The notes: generated from the sequence alone by a model not told the origin. Positions 22,490 to 33,292 are shown, counted from the stretch's first letter. The stretch: DNA of 64,000 bases from Welwitschia mirabilis (GCA_051453625.1 JBOZIK010000001.1:175403228-175467227), one strand, 5' to 3'. Numbers and translations are program-made.

Positions 22490-23700
22490 AGATAATGACA
22501 AAAAGAAGGTTTTCCTCTTGAAGAGGGGCTTCCAAAATACGTGCTTCTATCATGTTCAAGGTTTTATCAAGAGATGACTCATAAAGTGTTAATATTTGTC
22601 CATTAACTTTTTGGATTTCTCTAGTATTTAAATTAGAGATTTTAATTAAGCCATTTGAGTATACTTTTTTGATAAGAGAAAGACCTAATAATTTAAAAGT
22701 TAACTTGTTGTGTAAAAGATCTACTTAAGTGTTATGCAATAAGACAAGTTGGCCAAGTTCAAACTATTTATGAATTAATCTTTTTATCATGTTGAAACAT
22801 GGCTTGAGTATTGTAAATAAGTAGATAATGTAAGGCCTGAGTACGTTTTTCATCTAAATGGTTGCATTAGATTAAGTGAATTTTAAGATTTTTATTCAAG
22901 TCAATAAGGTTCAATTGATGGATGGAATGATAAGAATTATAGAAAACATCAACTAATAAAACACATACTTTACTATACATAAGTTAATAGGGTGAGAAAC
23001 CTAAAGTGTTACATCAAGTAATATAGTAAGCCCAAGCAACATCATTAAGTTTAGAGGACCAAGTTTTCTTATTGATAGAGACTAATTTTTGAAGCATTTT
23101 CTTGATCTCTATATTTGCATTTTTATCTTGACCGTTAGTTTGAGGATGATAGGCATAAACAATTCGATGTTCAACACTAATTGATAGAAGAAGTTTTCAA
23201 AAGAGATGATTAATGAAGTGAGTTTCTTTATCACTAATGATAATACATGGAAATCCAAATCATTGAAAAATATGGTATGAACAAAGCTGCAAATAGTTCG
23301 ATCATCATTTTTGGTGGTAGAAGCAGCTTCAATCCACTTAGTAACATAATTCACAGCTACTAAGATATAATTTTTCTCTTTGGAAGGTGGTGAAATTAGG
23401 CCTATAAAAATCAATTCCTAGATGGTCAAAGGTTCACATTCAAGTATAGGTTTGATAGGTATATCATGAGAACGAGTGAGCTACCATAACATTAACAAGC
23501 ACCACACTTTTAAAAAAAGTAAAATGAATTCTTAAAAAGAGTTGGCCAATAAAAACTAAAGTGAAGAATTTTTAGGACAGTATTTTGACCACTAAAGTAT
23601 CCCCCACAAACTCTTCCATGATAAAATTTTAAAATTTCTAATCTTTTCCATTTAGACATACATTTACGCATAATTTAATCTTTGCAATGTCCATAAAGAT
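22490..23700 (-). pseudogene. Integrase pseudogene (element G)
   Basis: Integrase would insert the cDNA into the genome. Parts visible in sequence order: an H2C2-type N-terminus with a GGYFSGQ block and SFYWPTLF, then KCGAC, where the second zinc His is now Tyr; a GID block and the following segment separated by a 1-base insertion near 23407; KNYILVAVNYVTKWIEA, where plants usually have VAVDYV; ISDKETHF (23215-23238), which keeps the second catalytic Asp; HPQTNGQDK (23119-23148), where the usual catalytic Glu is Lys; and a C-terminal region with VLLHNT and NGLIKISNLN ending QKVNGQ. No chromodomain follows. Stops and the Glu loss make the product inactive. A 101-codon frame (23109-23414) is the longest piece left. 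Confidence 0.8.
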
Positions 23701-23866
23701 AAGGCTCATTTCATTCATAGTCACCAATCCTATGAAGAAAAGTTTTTCATTGACTATACTTCTAATGCTGAGGAGTTTTTATATTCATTAGATAATTAAC
23801 AATATCAGCATACCAAGGAGCAGGGTAAGAAGAAGAGATAGCATAAAGTTATCTAATTGCAAAGAT

Positions 23867-24300
23867 TTACTCCTCAGGAAAGGAGTCATTAATAGGGGTT
23901 TCATTAAGGGAGCAAGTAAGTCGAGAAATATGATCGACAATGATATTATGTTTCCTAGTCTTATCAATGATGGTAAGATTAAATTTTTGCATTAAAAGGA
24001 TCCACCTAATAAGTCTAGCACTTGAATCTTTTTTAGTCATCAGATAATGGATGGTCACATAATCTATTTAGACATTGATATAAAAACCTAAAAGATAGTA
24101 TCAAAGATGGTATAAACAAAAGATGATAGCAAGTATTTCTTTCTCAGTGGTAGTGTAGTTGGATTGGGAACTTGATAAGGTTTTGCTCAGGTAAGATATA
24201 ACTTTGAAATCATTCTCATATTTTTAACTAAGAACCCATCCTACAACAATGTTGCTTACATCACACATAAGTTCAAAGTCTTTATTCCAATCAAGACCTA
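23867..24300 (-). pseudogene. RNase H pseudogene (element G)
   Basis: RNase H removes the RNA strand during reverse transcription. FELMCDVSNIVVGWVLS near 24280-24230 matches the usual FELMCDASDYAVGAVLG start, with the catalytic Asp kept. VISYLSKTLSSSQSNYTTTEKE follows in shorter matching words. The end is KKDSSARLIRWILLMQKFNL then VDHISRL, the standard end of the plant gypsy RNase H-tether region. At least one stop follows the VLS block. It is continuous with RT upstream and integrase downstream. Confidence 0.8.
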
Positions 24301-24529
24301 TGACAGTATTTTCAAAAGAGATTTTTTTCTTAAGAGTTTCAAAAGCAATTTGGTAAGAATTAGTCCACTCAAATTTAACATCTTTTTCAAGTAAGGAGTG
24401 AAGAGGTTTACAATTTTAAGCATAGTCATGAATGAATCATTGATAAAATCTAGCATGTCCAAGGAAAGATCTAACTTATTTAACATTAGTTGAAGGACTA
24501 AAGTCCTCAATGATATATACTTTTGAGTG

Positions 24530-25424
24530 CTCCATTCTAATACCTTCTTTTGAAATGTGATGACCCAAACAATTCCATGTTGGACAAGGAAGAAACTCTT
24601 TTTTCAACTCAAGTGTAAACCAATTTTAATACATCGATTAAGAACTTTTCCTAATCTCAACATGGTTTATTTAAAACTATTACCAAAGATGGAGAAGTCA
24701 TCGATAAAGATTTTAATAGATTCTTATATCATATTAAAAAAAATATTCCCATCATGGCTCTTTAAAAGGTTCTAGGGGAATCGTGAATTCCAAAGAAGAT
24801 TCATTTCAAAGCAAAGGTTCCAAAAGGACATGTAAAGGTAGTTTTAGCTTGATCTTCACTTGCTATGCAAATTTGATTATAGGCACTATACTCATCAATA
24901 AAGCAATAATATACATGACCTTGGATTATATCAAGAACTTAATCAAGAAAAGGTAAAGAGTAATAATATTTTTTAGTTACATTATTGAGTTTTCCAAAGT
25001 TGATGCACATTCTCTATTTCCCTTCTTTTCTTGGCACTACTATTAAAGGGCTAACTGACTTGCTATCAGCTATGGCATAAATAATTCTAGCATCCATAAG
25101 TTTAATGATTTCATCTTTGATAATTTTTTTAAGGGTTGGATTTAGTCTTATTTAGGGTTTCCTAACAAGTTTGGCTTTGTTCTCAAGATAGATTTTATGT
25201 TAAACTATGGAAAGAGGAATGACATCTAAGTCTTTATGTATCCAAGAGAAGGCATTTTTCTTTGATTCTAAGAGTGAGGTCAAATCCGATTCTTCTTGAG
25301 GAGTGAGGAGGTCACTAGTTATTAGAGGTTTCATTTGATTTTTATATAAATATATGTATTTTAGACATTGGGATAATTTCTTAAGCTCATGGGTGTTATG
25401 TTGGGTTATCGTCCCATCTGTCAT
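24530..25424 (-). pseudogene. Reverse transcriptase pseudogene (element G)
   Basis: The frame at 25200-25424 holds ELKKLSQCLKYIYLYKNQ and SWIHKDLDVIPLSIV, the recognisable lead-in of Athila-type RT. After a stop the reading continues with HKIYLE, then a segment in which PQRRLNP has become P-stop-IRLNP, then KLMDARIIYAIADSKSVSP and VVPRKEG. The catalytic box reads FIDDFSIFG at about 24682-24708 (FIDD at 24697-24708), with both Asp residues kept. Stops usually sit where Gln (CAA/CAG) or Trp would be expected, pointing to C-to-T decay. A frame on the opposite strand (24557-24775) is a shadow. Confidence 0.85.
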
Positions 25425-25445
25425 GTGGACAATAGATAGGGGATG
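25406..25445. repeat. Hairpin motif inside the pol linker of element G
   Basis: A copy of the family motif (tatcgtcc arm ... ggacaata arm, then ggatga) lies between protease and RT, just ahead of the RT lead-in. Its position in a linker may explain why it was tolerated. Confidence 0.6.
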
Positions 25446-25543
25446 AAACTCTTCAAAAAACCTTTTCTATCAAGTAAAGATGTTGGGTTTCTTTCTCATC
25501 TTCTAAAACTTCATCCTTTAATTTAAGATAGTCTATTTTAGTT

Positions 25544-25930
25544 NNNNNNNNNNNNNNNNNNNNNNNNNNNNNNNNNNNNNNNNNNNNNNNNNNNNNNNNN
25601 NNNNNNNNNNNNNNNNNNNNNNNNNNNNNNNNNNNNNNNNNNNNNNNNNNNNNNNNNNNNNNNNNNNNNNNNNNNNNNNNNNNNNNNNNNNNNNNNNNNN
25701 NNNNNNNNNNNNNNNNNNNNNNNNNNNNNNNNNNNNNNNNNNNNNNNNNNNNNNNNNNNNNNNNNNNNNNNNNNNNNNNNNNNNNNNNNNNNNNNNNNNN
25801 NNNNNNNNNNNNNNNNNNNNNNNNNNNNNNNNNNNNNNNNNNNNNNNNNNNNNNNNNNNNNNNNNNNNNNNNNNNNNNNNNNNNNNNNNNNNNNNNNNNN
25901 NNNNNNNNNNNNNNNNNNNNNNNNNNNNNN
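25544..25930. other. Assembly gap, 387 N, with duplicated flanks
   Basis: The 73 bases before the gap (25471-25543) reappear after it (25931-26003) with one mismatch. The contig ends therefore overlap, and the gap length is probably spurious. Frames reading across it are artefacts. Confidence 0.9.
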
Positions 25931-26002
25931 CAAGTAAAGATGTTGGGTTTCTTTCTCATCTTCTAAAACTTCATCCTTTAATTTAATATAGTCTATTTTA
26001 GT

Positions 26003-26549
26003 TAGGCCATTATACAAAAGTTAGCTTATGTAGCATAATTAATCTCTCTTCCATGGGTCGATGTTGTAAAAACAAAGTTGGTTTGAAATCATCTTCAATG
26101 TTGAAATTAGTTTCTATATCTTTCTTAGTAGCATCAAAGACTCTAATGGTAATTTCTTTGTTGTCAAAGTGATATCTCATCATACTAGATCAAGTGTCNN
26201 NNNNNNNNNNNNNNNNNNNNNNNNNNNNNNNNNNNNNNNNNAGTAGATATCCTTCATCATATTCTATTTCAATTATGATAACATCAATGGGATAAAAAGC
26301 TTCTTCAATTTGGATAACTAGATCTTTAATAATTCCTAGAGGTTTTTTTATTAAGTTATTATCTAACTCTAAGATGATAGGTATAGGTTCAACTTTGCTT
26401 TCTAATCCAAGTGTTTTACATAAATGAAGAGGCATGATGTTTACACTTGTACCTATATCAATCAAAGCCTTTTTAATTCTTTTGTTTCCTTCTAAAGTAA
26501 CACTAATAGTTGCAGTCCTAGAATCTTTGAATTTATGACATTTTTTCAT
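26003..26549 (-). pseudogene. Aspartic protease pseudogene and following linker (element G)
   Basis: This retropepsin-type protease would cleave the polyprotein. The frame at 26190-26549 contains ALIDIGTSVNIMPLHLCKTL, with DIGTS at 26445-26459 as the active-site triad region; its catalytic Asp is kept. GIIKDLVIQIEEAFYPIDV follows, the usual second half. The LGRPFL-type motif should lie in the 43-N gap (26199-26241). Beyond it, MMRYHFDNKEITIRVFDATK matches the post-protease block of Athila pol. The first residue M is internal; no true start is implied because gag and pol were one reading unit. Confidence 0.8.
26199..26241. other. Assembly gap, 43 N
   Basis: Short gap within the protease, where the LGRPF-type motif is expected. 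Confidence 0.95.
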
Positions 26550-26579
26550 ACTAAGTTGGAAAGAGATTGGGCAAGAAAA

Positions 26580-28160
26580 ACTTTACTATGAATGATACGT
26601 TTTTGCTTTTTTCTTACTAAGTCCCTCTCCATAACTTAGAATATTTGGGGTTTTCTTACAAGTGTTTCTAAAAGGGTAGGTTGATATTGACTTCTTACAT
26701 CAATTCTTTTAGTGTTTATCAAATGTAGGATTTATATTAAATCTATTAAGCCAAGGAATGAATGGTTTCTTCCCTTTGTTTTCTTTTGAATTATGTTTAC
26801 TGGAGGCTTTTACAGGTAATGTGAAATAAAGATTATAAGAGTCTAAGATTTCTACATCATCTTCCTCATTTGTTTAGAAGTTAAAACCTCATAGATAGGA
26901 GGTGTTATATCTTTTTTAATTCTTGTTATAATTTTTAAATCTCTCATAACATAATTTGGGTTGGGCATTGGTTGGGAAGTAAGAGACCCTTGTGGTCTTT
27001 GATTGATAAGCATTGTTTGTAAAAATACATTTACTAGGTTCTTAATGTTGCTATTAGTTTTGTCTTGCACTTTTTTCATTTTTGTAATGGATTCTCTAAG
27101 GGGATCATTTAGATTTTGTTTGAAAATTCAATTAAAAGTTAGAATTCTTGAATCTATTTTCAAATGGTTTTCATTGAGATTGTCCACATGTCTTTGTTGG
27201 AATTGTGGTTGATTTTTAAAGTTGAGTGCTCCTTGGTTGAAATCATACACTTACTCAAACATATTTTCCTTGCAAGTTGGTAATAAAGGGCATTCTTTTA
27301 TCTGGGTGAGAGTCATCTTCACAAAGTTCACAGTTTGAAGTTGAGGTTTCATTTATTACTACTTTTGCATCGATTATTATTTGAGTATAATTCTTTAAAG
27401 TAATTGTAAAATCTTTCATTAGGCTGGTTAAATCATCCCTTTCTTCTTCCTTATCATTCTTTAGCTCTTCTAGATCTTTCAAAATTTGTCCTATAGTATG
27501 ATTTTCTTTAGTGAGCTTAGGTCAAGTTTAACTTACTTCTATCAAATTCTCTAGCATACTACATGCATCATCTAGGCTCAATTTCAATAAGCTGCCTCCA
27601 TAAGAAAAGTTTACAAGTTATTTTGTTGAAGCATTCAATCCACTATAAAAATAATCTACTAGCTCTTCTTTATGAAATTCATTAATAGGATTGGTATGGC
27701 TAATGATTATATAATGTTCATAAGTGGTTGCATAATCCTCATGAGTTTGATATTGGAAGTTGGTTACTTTGTTTCTTCTCTTACTCATAGTAATTTCACT
27801 TAAAAATATTTTAATGAATACTCCTTTCACTTAACTCCAAGACCTAAGGATTTTATGTGGGATGATTTTGAGCCAAATTATTGCTCTNNNNNNNNNNAAC
27901 TGAAAAAATAATCATGTAAGTACAATCACTAATATGTTTTTTTCCCTTTCCTAATGTAATCATAAGTTGTTCTATGTTAGCTAGATGTTGAAAAGGATCT
28001 TCTTCTGGTTCCCCCAAAAGAGTTGAATAAGCATTTAAATTCCTTAATTCTACATCATCTCTAAGAGGTACATCAAAAGGATTTTGAATTTTACATTTTC
28101 TATTAGCAATTAAATCCCTAAGCATAATGTTCACATTTGAAGAAGAAGTTCCTATTATAA
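26580..28160 (-). pseudogene. Gag pseudogene (element G, inner unit)
   Basis: Gag would form the virus-like particle. The N-terminal part has SSSNVNIMLRDLIANRK, then GEPEEDPFQHLANIEQL, the typical start of the plant retrotransposon gag domain. The middle has NKVTNFQYQTHEDYATTYEHY and EELVDYFYSGLNASTK, where a TAA stop follows in place of an expected Gln codon, then YGGSLL and MLENLI. The zinc knuckle (27290-27332) begins CELCEDDSH; an extra A shifts the frame before the last Cys. There is a 10-N gap at 27888-27897. The frame at 27853-28134 has no ATG of its own; it begins at GTG within ..SNVNI.. . Confidence 0.8.
27888..27897. other. Assembly gap, 10 N
   Basis: Ten N inside gag. Confidence 0.95.
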
Positions 28161-28866
28161 TTGGAGTGTTAAAATAAGCTACTTGTTTTTGTTTTTATGA
28201 AGCTTTCAAAACATTCAACATTTTTTACTAAACAATATGATCACTTTCTATGCTATAATTTTATTTTATAAAATATGATTCTAAAACAATAAAAGCAAAA
28301 AATTCTTCTTCCTTAATTCTGGGACTTTCTGTACCTAGGGTGTGCATANNNNNNNNNNTCAATCAATTTTTATTCTCTCTGATATTTCATATTTTTACTA
28401 GAATTCACTATAACCCTGCATGCTCAAATAACTAAAAAACCAAAGAAATCAAAAATAGTAGACCATCATCCATCTCATCATGGAGACGACAAGCAAGATG
28501 ATGATCACAGTAAATGAAAAATCCAAAATTATAAAACCTATAGAAAAATGCAGACTATTATTTGAGATGTTATGCAGATGATAAGAAGAATGAAAAGAGG
28601 TTTATTTTATGGAAAAGAAAATTCAAAAAATTAAAAATACGAAAAAAAAATTTAGATTGTTATCCTCTCTAGTCATGTGGACAATAGATAGGATGATAAT
28701 TATTTTAAAGAAAAATGGAGAAAAATTGTAGAAAACGAAGTTGCAAAAATGAACCTACTTTAACCTAAGCTAGAAAACATACAGCACTAATTTAAATAAG
28801 TAATCTAAACAGAAGATTCAAGGTACTTATTTGGCTAGTGATAATCCTCTTAACTCCTTGCAGCCT
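28161..28866 (-). other. Leader of element G inner unit with hairpin array
   Basis: Between primer site and gag. Three hairpin motifs begin near 28466, 28558 and 28660, about 92-102 bp apart. The homologous leaders at 31188-31900 and 43603-44370 have four. A 10-N gap is at 28349-28358. Confidence 0.75.
28349..28358. other. Assembly gap, 10 N
   Basis: Ten N in the leader. Confidence 0.95.
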
Positions 28867-28884
28867 TCCCCAGCAATGGCACCA
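28867..28884 (-). other. Primer-binding site, tRNA-Asp type (element G inner unit)
   Basis: The minus strand reads TGGTGCCATTGCTGGGGA, 15 of 18 identical to the tRNA-Asp complement; all three differences are transitions. The best preserved of six such sites. A 3-base spacer leads to the LTR. Confidence 0.9.
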
Positions 28885-28887
28885 AAA

Positions 28888-29250
28888 TGTTATGGTGTGA
28901 ATTTATGTAATCTGAAAATCCTTTAGGTAAACTTGTAAATCATGTAATTTGTAAAAAATACACTCTAGTATAGATAGGAGTTCACCTAAATGTCATAATT
29001 CAATGAAGGCACTAGGTTTAGAGTTAGAAAATTGAGTTTCTAAAGTATTTTTAGTCCTTTTTGTTTTATAAAAAATGAAAGGAAATAAAAAAGTAAATGT
29101 AATGCTAAATATAAATGAAATCCAAGTGAATATAAATGGAAATGGAAATAGATCCTACTTAGATTCTAGTCTTTCTATCATAAAGAATAATTTTCTATAA
29201 CTTATATTAATTAAGAAGAGCGTCTACTAGTTCTTAACCAATCTAAACTA
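28888..29250 (-). repeat. Internal LTR of element G, primer-site end only
   Basis: Starts tgttatggtgtgaattta and follows the outer LTRs for about 363 bp before running into the gap. Confidence 0.85.
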
Positions 29251-29350
29251 NNNNNNNNNNNNNNNNNNNNNNNNNNNNNNNNNNNNNNNNNNNNNNNNNN
29301 NNNNNNNNNNNNNNNNNNNNNNNNNNNNNNNNNNNNNNNNNNNNNNNNNN
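29251..29350. other. Assembly gap, exactly 100 N
   Basis: LTR on the left, protease on the right: the two flanks cannot be neighbours in a normal element. Probably of unknown length, hiding at least the rest of an LTR and probably a pol region. Confidence 0.9.
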
Positions 29351-31187
29351 TTATACTTTCTAATTGAAATATTTTACATATGTGAATAGGCATGATTTTT
29401 ACACTTTTTCCTATGTTAATCAAAGCCTTTCTAATTCGTTTGTCTTTTTCTAAGGTAATACTAACAGTTGCAGCCCTAGGGTCTTTGAATTTAGAACTTT
29501 TTTTCATAAATAAGTTGAAAATAGATTAGGTAAGAAAAACTTTACTATGAATTATACATTTTGACTTTTTTTTTTACTAAACATTTTCATAACTTATAAT
29601 ATTTAGGGTTTTTTTACATGAGTTTCCAAAAGGATAGGTTGATGTTAAATTCTTTCTTCAAGGATTTCAGTTCTTCATCAAAGTATGATTCATATTTAAT
29701 CTATCAAGCCAAGGGGTGGATAATTTCTTCCCTTTATTTTCCTTCAAATTATTTTTAGTGGAGGCTTTAGTAGGTTATGTAGATGAAAGGTTATAAGAGT
29801 CTAAAATTTCCACATCATTTTCCTCATTTTTTTCATTGTTTTATTTAAAAGTTAAAATCTCATAAGTAAGAGGCATTGTATCCTTCCCACTTTTTATTAC
29901 TACTTTTAAATCTATTCTAACTTTATTGAGGTTGAGCAGTAGTTGAGATGCAAGAGAGCTTTGTGGTCTTTATTTAGGACGCATTGTTTATTAAAATACA
30001 TTCAGTTGGTTCTCAATGTTTCTATTAGTTTTTTTTTGCACTTTTCTCATTTCATTTATGAATTCTCTAAGGGGTTCATTTAGATTTTATTGAAAATTAG
30101 GTTAAAAGTTGGAATACTTGAATCTATTTTCAAATGGTTTTCATTGAGATTAACCACTTAATATTTGTTGGAATTATGGTTGGTTCTTAAAGTTAGGTGT
30201 TTCTTGGTTGAAGGCACACACTTTCTCAAACATCTTTTCTTTGCAAGTTGATAATAAAGGACATTCTTTGGTTGGATGAGAGTCATATTCACAAAGTTCA
30301 CAATTTGAAGTTGATGTTTCATTCCTTACTACTTTTTCACCCCAACTATCATTTGATTATACTTCTCTAACATAGTAGTAAAACCTTTCTTTAAGTTATT
30401 TGCATCCTCCCTTTATTCTTCTTTTTCATTCTTTACTTCTTTTAAATCTTTCATAATTTATCCTATAGTCTCATTTTCTTTAGTAGGTTTACACAAAGTT
30501 TGACTTATTTCTATCAAATTCTCTAGCATACTCTATGTCTAATCTAGGCTTATATTCAACACGTTGCCTCCACAAGAAAAGTATATAAGCTATTTTATTA
30601 AAGCATTCAATCCACTATAAAAATAATATACTAGCTCTTCTTTATAAAATTCATCAATAGGGTTGGTATGGCTAGTAATTATAAAATGTTCATAAGCTAT
30701 TGCATAATACTCATGAGTTTGTTTTTAAAAGTTGGTTACTTATTTTCTTCTCTCCCTTATAAAACTGTCACTCAAAAATCTTTTAATAATCTCTTCTTAC
30801 ACTTGACTTCAAGATTTAAGGCTTTTGAGTGGAATGGTTTTGAGTCAAACTTTTGATATTTCTCTAAGGGATGGTAAGAAAAATAATCATGTAATTTTAG
30901 TCACTAATATATTTTTTTTCCATTTTCTGATGCAAGAACAAGTTCTTCAATGTCAGCTAAATGTTGAAAAGGATCTTCCTCTAGTTCCCCAAAAAAGTTA
31001 AATAAGTAGTTAAATTTCTTAACTCTACACTATCTCTCAGAGGTAAATCAAAAGGATTTTAGATTTTATGTTTTTGATTTGAAATTAAATCCCTAAGACT
31101 AATGTTTACATTAGAGGAAGAACTTTCTATTATGATTGGAGTGTTAGAGGAAGTAACTTGCTTTTGTTTTGGGGATGCTTTTGACAT
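29351..31187 (-). pseudogene. Gag and partial protease pseudogene (element G, outer unit)
   Basis: Starts MSKASPKQKQVTSSNTP at 31187, a plausible true gag start. Then SSSNVNISLRDLISNQK, GELEEDPFQHLADIEEL, ELVYYFYSGLNA and CGGN. The zinc knuckle CELCEYDSHPTKECPLL (30261-30302) is intact here (CX2CX4HX4C), unlike in the inner unit or E3. The protease begins KALINIGKSVKIMP, so the catalytic Asp of the DIGTS box is Asn (GAT to AAT). The sequence then enters the gap. Several stops, mostly Gln-to-stop, break the frame. It is clearly a diverged copy of 26300-28160, not an assembly duplicate. Confidence 0.8.
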
Positions 31188-31900
31188 ATTCAAAGAAATA
31201 ATACGATCAATTTCTGTCCTTTTTTTTTTTTTGTAAGATTTGATTATGAAACAATTAAAAAAAATCTTCTTCTTTAAATCTTGAAATTTGTGTATCTTGG
31301 TGTGCATACCTATATTTATCTAGAAGTTGAGTAATCCTTCTCTGATGTGTTTTTTAATTAGGTTCTATTCTCTCTAATATTTTATCTTCTTCCTAGAATT
31401 CATTATATCCCTGAATGATCAAATAACAATGTCATCTATCTAGTCATAGGGATGAGAGAAGGGATGACGATCATAGTAAAACAAAATCTAAAACTAAAAA
31501 AAATCTCATAGACTATCATTCGAACTATCATGTGGATAACAGGAAGGATGATAATTAATTTATTTTATGAAAAAGAAAATATCAAAAATGCAAAAAAAAT
31601 TTAGAAATATCATCCTTTAGATCATGGAAAAAATAGATAGAACTATAATTTATTATAAGAAAAAGCAGAGAAAAATTGTGAAAAATAGAAACTAATATCA
31701 AAATATCATGCCTTATATCATTGAGATGACATAGGAAATGATACGGTGCCTTAAAAAAATCACAAAAAATGAAGTTGCAGAAATTAACCTACTTTATCAT
31801 AAGTTAGAAACAATATAGCACTAATTTAAATAAATAACCTAAACAAAGGATTTAAGGTACTTATTTGGCTAGTGACAATCCTCTTAGCTTCTTGTGGCAT
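31188..31900 (-). other. Leader of element G outer unit with four-unit hairpin array
   Basis: Hairpin motifs begin near 31432, 31516, 31610 and 31706, so units are about 84-96 bp. Each has a TCATCC-type arm and a degenerate GGATGA partner 15-20 bases away. Confidence 0.75.
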
Positions 31901-31918
31901 TCCTCGGAAATGGCATTA
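31901..31918 (-). other. Primer-binding site, tRNA-Asp type (element G outer unit)
   Basis: The minus strand reads TAATGCCATTTCCGAGGA: 12 of 18 matches. Five differences are C-to-T or G-to-A and one is G-to-T. The G-to-T change is shared with E3 (44371-44388). Confidence 0.75.
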
Positions 31919-31921
31919 AAA

Positions 31922-33287
31922 TGTTGCAGTGTGAATTTATGTAATATTGAAGTCTCTTAGGTAAACTAGGAAATCATATAACTTGTAAAAAAATTCATGC
32001 TAGTATAAATAGGAGTTCACCCAAATGCCATAATCTAATGAAGATATTAGGCTTAAAGTTAGAGAATTGATTTTATAAATTATTTTAAGTCTTTTTGTCT
32101 TCTAAAAACTAAAAGAAAATAAACAAGTAAATGCAATGCAAGATTGAAAGAGTATGAAATGTAGTGATTGGAAATGGAAATGAATCCTACTTAGATCCTA
32201 GTTCTTCTGTCATAAAGACTACTTTATTTATAACTTATATCAACTATGAAGAGCGTCCACTAGTTTTGAGCCAACATAAACTATGAGATCTATCTAAGTA
32301 ATAAGATGCAATATGCAATATAAAATGAAATGGAATGTAATGCAAATCTAACTACTACTAACCAAGGTCAACCTTAATAGAGGTTATTCTTATGATCTAA
32401 ATAAATCACAAATTATTACTTAACTATGACTAACTTAAACCATTAGGGACATTTACAATATTAAAATAAAAAAGAAAATTGCATTAATTCAAAGAGAAAT
32501 CAGAACAACACCCACTTACAATCAGAATAATAGCACCTAAATGAAAGAGACATAGCCTGACACCAAGGAGACTCCTTTCTGCACCATGGGATGTACTTCT
32601 TATCCTTCAATCCTCTATCATAAGTATCAGGTACAAAAGATGGAATAGAAATGAAGGAGGAAAAGGGTATTTATAGTTTTTCATTTGAGGAATTAAAGGC
32701 AAAACCCTAAAAGTAGGAAACAGAAACCCTAATGATCCACATGGGTTGTTTGATCTTATTACAATAATATTTATTATAGACATGTAAAAATAGTTGTAGT
32801 ACAGTTTGTTATCCACACGACAAAGGAGACAACACCATCTTAACTGCTTGGGTTATGTGCCCATGTGATACTGTCAGCTCCATCGGTTATCTACACATGT
32901 TACTAATGCTGCCATCCTATTTATCATCCAGATAACTAAGAGGACGATGCCTTGTTATCATGTACTCCATGTGCTACTGTTGGCATCATGGGTTCTATCC
33001 ACATCAGTAGTGTGATTGTCCTCAATGTCATGGGGATGACTGTGGGGACAAGGGTCTTCCTTTCTTCTTTCTCTAAGGTAAGTTAGTCTTTTACATCATA
33101 AAGTCCTTCCAAATCTATAGTATTAAAAACAAGCCCGAGAAACTGCCAAAAATGCTAAGTATCACATGCTTTGCTGATCATCCTATCAGATCTTCATAGT
33201 CATCAGTATTGCATCAAAACCTATATGAATGTCCTGCAAAAGTACTCAAAATACATCATCAAATTCTCATAAATTGGCATTGCAACA
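31922..33287 (-). repeat. Element G outer 5' LTR
   Basis: 1366 bp, from tgttgcagtgtg at the primer-site edge to ttggcattgcaaca at the outer edge. Homologous throughout to 19132-20502. Confidence 0.85.
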
Positions 33288-33292
33288 CTAAT
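33288..33292. repeat. Target-site duplication of element G, right copy (ctaat)
   Basis: Identical to 19127-19131. Confidence 0.8.

Larger units (their letters stand above)
19132..33287 (-). mobile_element. Element G: decayed Athila-like Ty3/gypsy retrotransposon with three LTR copies
   Basis: The outer LTRs (19132-20502 and 31922-33287, 1371 and 1366 bp) share an exact 5-bp duplication, so they bound one insertion. On the minus strand the inside reads: LTR, primer site, leader, gag and the start of protease (31187-29351), 100-N gap, the primer-site end of an internal LTR (29250-28888), primer site, leader, gag, protease, RT, RNase H, integrase (28160-22490), tail and the 3' LTR. The tRNA-Asp-type primer site, LTR length, lack of a visible chromodomain and the flavour of the pol motifs point to the Athila lineage. 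All frames are broken. The repeated unit suggests a tandem LTR-internal-LTR-internal-LTR arrangement whose middle is hidden by the gap. Confidence 0.8.

Noticed and set aside
24557-24775. Plus-strand frame of 72 codons
   Set aside because: Shadow of the RT catalytic region on the minus strand.
28464-28700. Hairpin array as a CRISPR-like array
   Set aside because: Units are imperfect, about 95 bp, lie in plant retroelement leaders and show no repeat-spacer pattern.
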